From contig NZ_JALKBH010000004.1 in the NCBI RefSeq assembly GCF_023016115.1, positions 217,868 to 281,867 of the forward strand: 64,000 nt of DNA, given 5' to 3'. How positions within the stretch are numbered: the stretch's first letter is position 1; each line of letters opens with the position of its first letter. The DNA is from Alcanivorax sp. S6407. GTDB lineage: Bacteria > Pseudomonadota > Gammaproteobacteria > Pseudomonadales > Alcanivoracaceae. The notes below the pieces were generated by a model. That model had not been told where the DNA came from. It ran no database searches and saw nothing but the letters and a program-made list of their open reading frames with translations. Both the position numbers and the translations under genes were made by a program. Positions 51,557 to 58,189 of the stretch are shown one piece after another.

Positions 51557-52621
51557 ATGAACACTGATACGCAAACCTACAGCCGCCAGTTCGGCGCCGA
51601 CGACGCCCGCGCCATCCGCGATGCCGTCAAGAAGGATCTGGGGCCTTCCGCATTCCGCTCCCGCCCACTGCGCGCCCTGTGGTTTATTCCCATGACCGCC
51701 ATCATCGTGGGTAGCATCGCCAGCATTCTGGCCTTTGATCTGCCCTGGTGGGGCAACCTGCTGCTCAGCCTGCTTGCCGGCCACACCCTGGCCTGCCAGG
51801 CGCTGCTGGCCCACGAAGTGCTGCACGGCGCTCTTGGCATGAGCCGCCGCATGCAGGATGTGCTCGGCTGGATGGGCTTTGGCCCCGCCATGGTGCCGCC
51901 GGAATTCTGGCGCCGCTGGCACAACGTGGCGCACCACGCCCACACCAATCTGGGCGACAAGGATCCGGACTCCTTCGGCACCATGGTGCGCTACGAGAAG
52001 TATCCGCAGATGGCCAACTTCACCAAACCGGCCCCGGGCAGCGGCACCTGGTACAGCTTCCTGTTCCTGTTCTATTCCTTCATGTTCCACGCCCAGCTGG
52101 TGCTGTGGATGCAGACCCGCCGTCGCGACGAGTTCAAGGGCTTCAACCGCCGCAAGGCCATTACCCAGTCCATGCTCTGCGGCGCCGCCTGGATCGTACT
52201 GGCCATTGCCTCCGGTCCGCTGGCCATCTTCACCGTGCTGATTCCGATCATGATTCTCAACTTCATCGGCCAGAGCTACATTCTTACCAACCACATGCTG
52301 CGCCCGCAGATGGACAACAACCATCCGGTGGACAACTCAATGAGCGTACGCGCCTGGCGCTGGATCGATCCGCTGCACTTCCACTTCAGCCACCACGTGG
52401 AGCACCACCTGTTCCCGAAGATGGGCTCCGACCAGGCCCCCAAAGTGCGCGCCTGGCTGCAACGGGAAATGCCCGACCGCTACGTCTGCCCGAGCCACGT
52501 GAAGGCAGTAGCCATGCTCTACCAGACCCCGCGAGTCTATAAGGACGCCAAAACCCTGATCGACCCGCTCAACCCGGAACGCACCGTGGACGTGATGGAG
52601 CTGCAAGGGCAGCTGGGATAG
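51557..52621 (+). CDS. Membrane fatty-acid desaturase
   Basis: A 354-residue non-heme di-iron desaturase with several hydrophobic helices. The three histidine boxes are present: HEVLH (H86, H90), HNVAHH (H122-H127) and HHVEHHLFP (H279-H284). NFIGQSYILTNHMLRPQMDNNHPVDNS lies before the third box. It inserts a double bond into acyl chains at the membrane, helping membrane fluidity in cold or with alkane-derived fats. AAGGA precedes the ATG. It is divergent from the AraC gene. A very long hairpin terminator follows. Confidence 0.9.
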   Translation: MNTDTQTYSRQFGADDARAIRDAVKKDLGPSAFRSRPLRALWFIPMTAIIVGSIASILAFDLPWWGNLLLSLLAGHTLACQALLAHEVLHGALGMSRRMQDVLGWMGFGPAMVPPEFWRRWHNVAHHAHTNLGDKDPDSFGTMVRYEKYPQMANFTKPAPGSGTWYSFLFLFYSFMFHAQLVLWMQTRRRDEFKGFNRRKAITQSMLCGAAWIVLAIASGPLAIFTVLIPIMILNFIGQSYILTNHMLRPQMDNNHPVDNSMSVRAWRWIDPLHFHFSHHVEHHLFPKMGSDQAPKVRAWLQREMPDRYVCPSHVKAVAMLYQTPRVYKDAKTLIDPLNPERTVDVMELQGQLG

Positions 52622-52633
52622 GGACGCCTGACG

Positions 52634-52685
52634 CCTGACGTAAAAAGGCCCGCCCGGTAAACCGGGCGGGCCTTTTTACGTCAGG
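52634..52685 (+). terminator. Unusually long perfect terminator hairpin after the desaturase
   Basis: Left arm 52634-52658 pairs perfectly with right arm 52661-52685 (25 bp, loop AA). The GC core GGCCCGCCCGGT/ACCGGGCGGGCC is flanked by A5/T5 and by CCTGACG/CGTCAGG ends. The outer ends are a heptad (GCCTGACGCCTGACG, 52626-52640). The desaturase stop lies about 13 bases upstream. Confidence 0.88.
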
Positions 52686-52705
52686 AAACACTCGCTAGTG
52701 GCCGC

Positions 52706-52880
52706 TGTAGGAGCTTGCCTGCAAGCGATCCGAGCCTTGGCGAGGTATGGATTCCAGAGACGAGTCTCGAAGATCAAAAAAACCCGGGCCAGGCGCGCGA
52801 TTTGGGGTTTGGCCTTTCGAAACTCGCTTCTCGCAACTCGAAACTATTACCTCGCCGAGGCTCGGATCGCTTGCAGGCAT
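52706..52880. repeat. Composite REP-heptad element, left flank of the macrodomain gene
   Basis: In order: REP (TGTAGGAGCTTGCCTGCAAG then CGATCCGAGCC), GCGAGGTATGGATTCCAGAGA, a spacer (GATCAAAAAAACCCGGGCC, then GATTTGGGGTTTGGCCTTTC), heptads (TTTCGAA ACTCGCT TCTCGCA ACTCGAA ACTATTA) and an inverted REP end (CTCGCCGAGGCTCGGATCGC, TTGCAGGCA). It is the near-exact reverse complement of the element at 53491-53675. Confidence 0.8.
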
Positions 52881-52903
52881 ACCCTGACGAGCACAAAGAG
52901 CTC

Positions 52904-53446
52904 CTACAGATCAGCCGGCAGGGCCATCAATGCCCTGTCGAAAACCGCCTTGTCACTCTCGCTGAACAGGACAAAACGCACCGTGCGGACGTTGCTTAAC
53001 CCGGGCACCACTTCCGCCACGGTTTTCAGGGTAACGTCGGCAGCTTCTTCAATGGGATAACCGAAAATGCCGGTAGAAATCGCCGGGAAACCGATGGCGA
53101 CGATGCCGTTCTGGTCAGCCAGCAACAGCGCTTCCCGATAACAGGATGCCAGCAGCTTTTCTTCCGGCTTGTCCCGCCCATACACCGGCCCAAGACAATG
53201 AATCACATGGGCATTGGGCAGGTGATGGCCACCGGAAATCACCGCCTGACCCGGCTTGATCGGCCCCAACGGGATACATTCCTGTTCCAGCCCCGGCCCT
53301 GCGGCCCGATGAATCGCCCCCGCCACCCCGCCGCCCATACGCAACTCCGCATTGGCCGCATTCACGATGGCATCCAGGTCCGGCTGATTGGCAATATCAC
53401 CCTGCACGGTTTCCACGGTGACATTCCCGAATTGGCGTTGCGTCAT
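52904..53446 (-). CDS. Macrodomain (ADP-ribose-binding) protein, O-acetyl-ADP-ribose deacetylase type
   Basis: A 180-residue single macrodomain of the MacroD/YmdB type. The ligand loops are seen: DAIVNAANAELRMGGGVAGAIHRAAG (residues ~24-49) and GFPAISTGIFGYPIEEAADV (~119-138). It should bind ADP-ribose and remove it, or its acetyl group, from NAD-derived signals or modified proteins. The ATG at 53446 has AAGGAGG; the frame continues upstream through repeat DNA but without a ribosome site. It stands alone. Inverted composite elements of about 180 bp lie on both sides, 23 and 44 bp from its ends. Confidence 0.88.
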   Translation of the reverse strand: MTQRQFGNVTVETVQGDIANQPDLDAIVNAANAELRMGGGVAGAIHRAAGPGLEQECIPLGPIKPGQAVISGGHHLPNAHVIHCLGPVYGRDKPEEKLLASCYREALLLADQNGIVAIGFPAISTGIFGYPIEEAADVTLKTVAEVVPGLSNVRTVRFVLFSESDKAVFDRALMALPADL

Positions 53447-53490
53447 GACTGCCTCCTTGCGTACAACCAAAACACTGATCACTGAGCCGC

Positions 53491-53675
53491 TGTGGGAGCG
53501 AGCCTGCTCGCGATCCGAGCCCTGGCGAGGTAATAGTTTCGAGTTGCGAGAAGCGAGTTTCGAAAGGCCAAACCCCAAATCGCGTGCCTGGCCCAGTTTT
53601 TTTTTGATCTTCGAAACCCGTTTCTGGAATCCTTACCTCGCTTAGGCTCGGATCGCGAGCAGGCTCGCTCCTACA
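53491..53675. repeat. Composite REP-heptad element, right flank of the macrodomain gene
   Basis: The same modules as 52706-52880, in opposite order: REP (TGTGGGAGCGAGCCTGCTCG, CGATCCGAGCCC), GAGGTAATAG, heptads (TTTCGAG TTGCGAG AAGCGAG TTTCGAA AGG), spacer with AAACCCCAAATCGCG and a run of nine T, GAAACCCGTTTCTGGAATCC, TTACCTCGCTTAGGCTCGG, and an inverted REP ending GGCTCGCTCCTACA. Confidence 0.8.
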
Positions 53676-53695
53676 GCGGCTCCGTAGAAACCACC

Positions 53696-54385
53696 TCAGA
53701 TACTGGCGATCTCTTCTTCCGTCAGCACCCGGAACTCCCCCGGCGCCAGATCCATATCCAGGGCGATCTCACCGATCTGCTCCCGGTGCAGCCCGACCAC
53801 CTTGTTACCCCGGGCAGCCAGCATGCGCTTCACCTGATGGTAGCGCCCTTCGCTAATCGTCAGCAGCAATGCGTGCTCACTCAACCGTTCCGCCTGTGCC
53901 GGCAGGGTCGGCTTGTCTTCGCCACGCAACAGAATGCCGTCTCGCAGCGCCTGCAGATCCTCATCACTGACCGGCTCCGCACACTGTACCCGGTAGCGTT
54001 TGCCGCAGGCATGATTGGGCGAGGTCAGCCGGTGGGACCAGTCGCCATCGCTGGTCAGCAGCACCAACCCGGTGGTATCCCGGTCCAGCCGCCCGGCCGG
54101 GTGCAGATCCCGGCGCAGCTCGGCGGGGATCAGGTCCACCACGGTGCGATGCTCGCCATCCTCTGTCGAGCACACCACCCCATCAGGCTTGTGCAGCATC
54201 AGGTAGCGATGGCCCGGCAATTGCACCAGCTCATCATGGAGCCATACCGCCTGGCCTTCAGCCACCCTGGTATTAGCCTTGGGGCGCGCCTCGCCGTCCA
54301 CGCGCACCGCGCCCTTGCCGATCAGTATTTTCACCTGTTTGCGGCTCAGGCCCGTGCCGTGGGCAAGAAAGAAATCCAGACGCAT
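53696..54385 (-). CDS. rsuA: 16S rRNA pseudouridine(516) synthase
   Basis: A 229-residue enzyme nearly the same length as E. coli RsuA (231). The S4 domain (MRLDFFLAHGTGLSRKQVKILIGKGAVRVDG) is followed by the synthase domain. D101 in AGRLDRDTTGLVLLTSDGDWSHRLTSP is the catalytic aspartate, and RYHQVKRMLAARGNKVVGLHREQIGEIALDMDLAPGEFRVLTEEEIASI matches E. coli RsuA closely. It isomerises U516 of 16S rRNA. The ATG at 54385 aligns with E. coli; a second at 54391 is possible. Confidence 0.93.
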   Translation of the reverse strand: MRLDFFLAHGTGLSRKQVKILIGKGAVRVDGEARPKANTRVAEGQAVWLHDELVQLPGHRYLMLHKPDGVVCSTEDGEHRTVVDLIPAELRRDLHPAGRLDRDTTGLVLLTSDGDWSHRLTSPNHACGKRYRVQCAEPVSDEDLQALRDGILLRGEDKPTLPAQAERLSEHALLLTISEGRYHQVKRMLAARGNKVVGLHREQIGEIALDMDLAPGEFRVLTEEEIASI

Positions 54386-54549
54386 GACCATGCTGATGCA
54401 GACAACCCGTACAGACCCGCCCCGGCCAGAACCGGCCATGGCAAAGACAATATTCGTTGATCAACTGACACCCGGTATCTGGAGTGCAGCCCCTTCGCTG
54501 GTATCATACCCGCCTTTGCACCCGATACCCGAACCCGGATCCGTACCCC

Positions 54550-56571
54550 ATGAGTAAACTCAATCCCCGCCAACAGGAAGCCGTGGACTACGCCGATGGC
54601 CCCCTGCTAGTGCTGGCCGGGGCGGGCTCCGGGAAGACCAGCGTGATCACCCGCAAGATCGCCTGGCTGATTCAGGAGCGGGGCATGCCGGCCCGGCACA
54701 TCGCCGCGGTGACCTTCACCAACAAGGCCGCCCGGGAAATGAAGGAACGGGTGCAGTCCCTGGTCAGCCGCGACCTGACCCGCGGCCTGATTGTGTCCAC
54801 CTTCCACAACCTTGGCCTGCGTATTCTCAAGTCCGAGCTCAAGGCCTGCGGCCTGCGTAGCGGCTTCTCCATTCTTGATGGCGCCGACAGCAAGGAAATC
54901 CTCAAGGAGATCCTCCGCCAGGGTGACTCGGAGAAAGACCTGGATGCGGTGGACGCCATCCACAAGCGCATCTCCGACTGGAAGAATGCCCTGGTGCTGC
55001 CGGAAGAAGCGGTGAGCACCGCCGACTCCGACGAAACCCTGCGTGCCGCCATGGCCTACGGCGGTTACGACCGCATGCTGCGCGTCTGCAACGCGGTGGA
55101 TTTCGACGACCTGATCCTGATGCCGGCGCGCATGTTCAAGGAGCAGCCCCGCATTCTGGAAAAGTGGCGCAACCGCATCCAGTACCTGCTGGTGGATGAG
55201 TACCAGGACACCAACGGCGCCCAGTACGAACTGGTCAAAATGCTCACCCTGCCGGAAGGCAAGTTCACCGTGGTAGGCGACGACGACCAGTCCATCTATG
55301 CCTGGCGTGGTGCCCGCCCGGAAAACCTCGAGCAACTGCAAACCGACTGGCCCACCCTGAAAGTGGTCAAGCTGGAACAGAATTACCGCTCTACCGGCCG
55401 CATCCTGAAAGCCGCCAACACCGTCATCGCCAACAACCCCCACGTGTTCGACAAGAGCCTGTGGTCCGACTACGGCTACGGTGAACCGCTACGCTTTTCC
55501 GCCCTGCGCGATGAAGACGCGGAAACCGAATGGATCGCCAGCGACATCTTCCACCGCCGCCTGCAACAGGGTCTCAAGTGGAAAGACTTCGCCATTCTTT
55601 ACCGCGGTAATTTCCAGTCACGTATTCTGGAAATGAAACTGCAGAGCCTGTCGATTCCCTACAAGGTCTCCGGCGGCACCAGCTTCTTCTCACGCAGCGA
55701 GATCAAGGATCTGATGTGCTACCTGCGCCTGCTGGTGAACCCGGACGATGACAATGCGTTCCTGCGCATCATCAACACCCCACGCAGGGAGATTGGCCCC
55801 ACCACGCTGGAGAAGCTCGCCACCTGGGCCATCAAGCGCGAGCAGGGCCTTTATCATGTCTGTGATGACTTCGCCCTTGGCGAAGTCATGGCACCCAAGT
55901 CCGCCGAGAAGCTGCAGAAGTTCAAGGCGTGGCTGGATGCCAAGCGCGAGTTCTGTTTCGGGCAGAACAGCCTGCAGGCCGTGAACGAACTGATCAGTGA
56001 TATCGATTACGAAGGCTGGCTGATGCAGAATGCCTCCAGCCCGCGCATCGGCGAAAAGCGCATCGAAAATGTCTGGCAGCTGGTGCGTAGCATTGAACGC
56101 ATGCTGGAAAAGCAGGAAGAGGAAGATGACGGTGCCAGCGATCTGGAAAGTGTCATCAAGAAACTGGTATTGCTCGACATGCTCGAGCAGCAGGAAGAAG
56201 ACGACGATTCCGACCGCGTCCAGCTGATGACCTTGCATGCCTCAAAAGGGCTGGAGTTTCCTCACGTCTACATGATGGGCGTGGAAGAAGAACTACTGCC
56301 CCATCGCACCAGCATCGAAGAAGACAACATCGTCGAAGAACGCCGCCTGATGTACGTAGGCATCACCCGCGCCCGGGAAACCCTGGCCATGACCCAGGCC
56401 CTCACCCGCAAACAATACGGCGAACGTATCGACACCGCCGCCAGCCGCTTCCTGGATGAAATTCCCCAGGATGATATCGACTATCTCGGCATCGGCGTCA
56501 TCAAGGATGAAGCCCAGGAAGACGCCGTCGCCGAAGCCAGCATCGCAAACCTGAGAGCCTTGCTGGATTAA
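54550..56571 (+). CDS. rep: ATP-dependent DNA helicase Rep
   Basis: A 673-residue UvrD-family 3'-5' helicase, the same length as E. coli Rep. Motif I is AGAGSGKT (K29), motif II LLVDEYQDTNGAQYELVKML, motif III VGDDDQSIYAWRGARPENL, motif IV LEQNYRSTGRILKAAN and motif VI VEERRLMYVGITRARETLAMT. It helps clear proteins ahead of replication forks. The ATG at 54550 is chosen by alignment with the Rep N-terminus (MSKLNPRQQEAVDY). The upstream frame codes for nothing typical. Confidence 0.95.
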   Translation: MSKLNPRQQEAVDYADGPLLVLAGAGSGKTSVITRKIAWLIQERGMPARHIAAVTFTNKAAREMKERVQSLVSRDLTRGLIVSTFHNLGLRILKSELKACGLRSGFSILDGADSKEILKEILRQGDSEKDLDAVDAIHKRISDWKNALVLPEEAVSTADSDETLRAAMAYGGYDRMLRVCNAVDFDDLILMPARMFKEQPRILEKWRNRIQYLLVDEYQDTNGAQYELVKMLTLPEGKFTVVGDDDQSIYAWRGARPENLEQLQTDWPTLKVVKLEQNYRSTGRILKAANTVIANNPHVFDKSLWSDYGYGEPLRFSALRDEDAETEWIASDIFHRRLQQGLKWKDFAILYRGNFQSRILEMKLQSLSIPYKVSGGTSFFSRSEIKDLMCYLRLLVNPDDDNAFLRIINTPRREIGPTTLEKLATWAIKREQGLYHVCDDFALGEVMAPKSAEKLQKFKAWLDAKREFCFGQNSLQAVNELISDIDYEGWLMQNASSPRIGEKRIENVWQLVRSIERMLEKQEEEDDGASDLESVIKKLVLLDMLEQQEEDDDSDRVQLMTLHASKGLEFPHVYMMGVEEELLPHRTSIEEDNIVEERRLMYVGITRARETLAMTQALTRKQYGERIDTAASRFLDEIPQDDIDYLGIGVIKDEAQEDAVAEASIANLRALLD

Positions 56572-56590
56572 CCCCAACCCGACATTACCG

Positions 56591-56875
56591 CAGGAACGTA
56601 GCGTAGCGGAGTAACGCACGCAGTGCGGCCCGGAGGGTGAGCGCAGCGAATAACCTGCCTGCAGGCGATCCGAGCCTAAGCGAGGAAATCAGTTACGAGT
56701 TGCGAGAAGCGAGTTTCGAAAGGCAAAACCTCAACCCTGGCGCCTTGTTGTGGCTATTTGATTTTCGAAACTCGCGACTCGTTACTCGTTACTCGTTACT
56801 CGTTACGCGAAACGCGCCTCTGGAATCCTTACCTCGCCCAGGCTCGGATCGCCATGCGAGCATGGCTCCTACAGG
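56591..56875. repeat. Composite REP-heptad element with expanded REP, downstream of rep
   Basis: Expanded block GGAACGTAGCGTAGCGGAGT...GCGAATAAC (56592-56653), then CCTGCCTGCAGGCGATCCGAGC and GAGGAAATCA. Heptads GTTACGA GTTGCGA GAAGCGA GTTTCGA (56691-56723) are followed by spacer GGCAAAACCTCAACCC, and inverted heptads TTTCGAA ACTCGCG ACTCGTT ACTCGTT ACTCGTT ACTCGTT (56763-56805). TCTGGAATCCTTACCTCGCC and inverted REP CCATGCGAGCATGGCTCCTA close it (to 56875). Same order as the 53491 copy. Confidence 0.8.
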
Positions 56876-56935
56876 AGGCACAGGTTATCTAGTAGCGCCG
56901 AACTCAACGATCTGGAAGTGTCTTCTGTTCTTCGG

Positions 56936-56962
56936 AAAAACCCGGGAACTTTTCCGGGGTTT
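56936..56962 (-). terminator. Terminator after the DedA-type gene (conserved heptad-associated type)
   Basis: AAAAACCCGGGAAC/TTTTCCGGGGTTT hairpin of the same design as 22637 and 33814, with A/T tracts on both sides. On the minus strand it follows the TAGCTTG array that trails the gene at 57064. Confidence 0.75.
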
Positions 56963-56978
56963 GCTACCCCATCAAGCG

Positions 56979-57060
56979 TAGCTTGTAGCTTGTAGCTTGT
57001 AGCTTGTAGCTTGTAGCTTGTAGCTTGTAGCTTGTGCTCACAGCTCACAGCTCACAGCTA
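56979..57060. repeat. Eight perfect TAGCTTG heptads plus three CACAGCT
   Basis: TAGCTTG repeats eight times without change (56979-57034). It then passes through TGCT to CACAGCT repeated three times (57039-57059). This is the purest heptad array in the window. It ends four bases from the stop codon of the convergent-read gene at 57064. Confidence 0.85.
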
Positions 57061-57063
57061 TTC

Positions 57064-57495
57064 TCACCCCGCCATCCACGCAATCACCACATACCGCAAC
57101 AACTTCCCCGCCGTCACCAACAACAAAAACCACAACAACCGAACCCGCAGAATCCCCGCCATCACCGTCAGCGGATCGCCAATCACCGGCGCCCAGGCCA
57201 GACAAAGCGACCACACCCCGTATTTCTGGAAGCGCTTTTCCGCAGAGACAAATTCTGCTTCCGACATCTTCAACCAGCGCCGGATCACCGCCACGCCAGC
57301 CCAGTAACCCAACGCATAGTTCACCAACGCGCCCAGCACGTTCCCCACCGTGGCCACGATCACCAGCGACGCCGGCGACAAGCCATTGAGCAGCAGAGCC
57401 ACCAGCACCACCTCGGAACTCAACGGCAACACCGTGGCGGCCAGAAACGCCGCCAGAAACAAACCGATATGGCCCAACTCGGTAAAATATTCCAT
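57064..57495 (-). CDS. YqaA-type DedA-family membrane protein
   Basis: A 143-residue inner-membrane protein of the VTT/DedA type. FLAAFLAATVLPLSSEVVLVALLLNG and ATVGNVLGALVNYALGYWAGVAV are the conserved first half. The arginine-containing motif WSLCLAWAPVIGDPLTVMAGILRVRLLWFLLLVTAGKLLRYVVIAWMAG forms the second. YqaA proteins are short members. DedA proteins flip or translocate phospholipids or undecaprenyl phosphate. A distant GGAGGG precedes the ATG. Its 3' end is touched by a heptad array. Confidence 0.85.
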   Translation of the reverse strand: MEYFTELGHIGLFLAAFLAATVLPLSSEVVLVALLLNGLSPASLVIVATVGNVLGALVNYALGYWAGVAVIRRWLKMSEAEFVSAEKRFQKYGVWSLCLAWAPVIGDPLTVMAGILRVRLLWFLLLVTAGKLLRYVVIAWMAG

Positions 57496-57565
57496 TACGC
57501 TTAAAGCACCCTCCGCGCCCTATTCACCCGCTCCGCTCCCCGCCTATCGCCCCTCCCCCGCCCAT

Positions 57566-57767
57566 GTAGGAGCCTTGCTCGCAAGGCGATCCGAGCATAA
57601 GCGAGGAAATCAGTTTCGAGTTGCGAGAAACGAGTGTCGAAAGGAAAAACCTCAAACCTCGTACCTGATTGTTGCTTTTTTCCTTTCGGAACTCGGCACT
57701 CAAAACTCGCTTCTTGAATCCTTACCTCGCTTAGGCTCGGATCGCTTGCAGGCAAGCTCCTACAGCG
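57566..57767. repeat. Composite REP-heptad element upstream of ggpPS
   Basis: REP TGTAGGAGCCTTGCTCGCAA then GGCGATCCGAGC, GAGGAAATCAG, heptads GTTTCGA GTTGCGA GAAACGA GTGTCGA (57613-57640), spacer with AAACCTCAAACC, inverted heptads TTTCGGA ACTCGGC ACTCAAA ACTCGCT (57682-57710), TTGAATCCTTACCTCGCTTA, and inverted REP GGATCGCTTGCAGGCAAGCT ending CCTACA. The same order as 53491 and 56591 copies. The remaining ~420 bp to ggpPS hold no other gene. Confidence 0.78.
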
Positions 57768-58110
57768 GTACGCACCCTGGATCCAACAGCATGCACCAAC
57801 ACCATAAAACGCCCCACAATCACCCGAAAACCGCTGCAATATTTCCGTCACAGCCCGCCCAATACACTATGGATGCCCACTTTTTTGTAACCACCGCAAC
57901 CCCACACGGCATCTGCCTTTCAGCCATTTACCAAAAGGTAATTTCAGAACAAAAAACCACCACCCGGCACAGATTATGCACCACTACCTTCAGGAAACAG
58001 ATTGCCAGTTAGCACCGCGGTGCCGGCACATTGTTCCCTTCTGATGCGGAGCTACCATCTACAACGTCCTACATCGTCCCGCATCCGGCTGCTAAATTGG
58101 CAATGCGTAC

Positions 58111-58138
58111 TGACTCTCAAGCTATCCCTTCTGAGTCA
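58111..58138. promoter_or_regulatory. Inverted repeat in the ggpPS promoter region
   Basis: TGACTC (58111-58116) faces GAGTCA (58133-58138) across sixteen bases, about 52 bp before the ggpPS start. It could be a regulator site or a leader hairpin. No promoter boxes are clear enough to choose. Confidence 0.35.
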
Positions 58139-58189
58139 GCGCTATTGTGAACTCGCAATACTGGAGGATATTAACTTCACAGCGAGGTA

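Noticed and set aside
52904..53578. A longer macrodomain protein starting at 53578
   Set aside because: The extension is encoded by the composite repeat, while AAGGAGG lies before the ATG at 53446.
56979..57060. Direct repeats as a CRISPR array
   Set aside because: Units are 7 bp with no spacers, and no cas gene is present.
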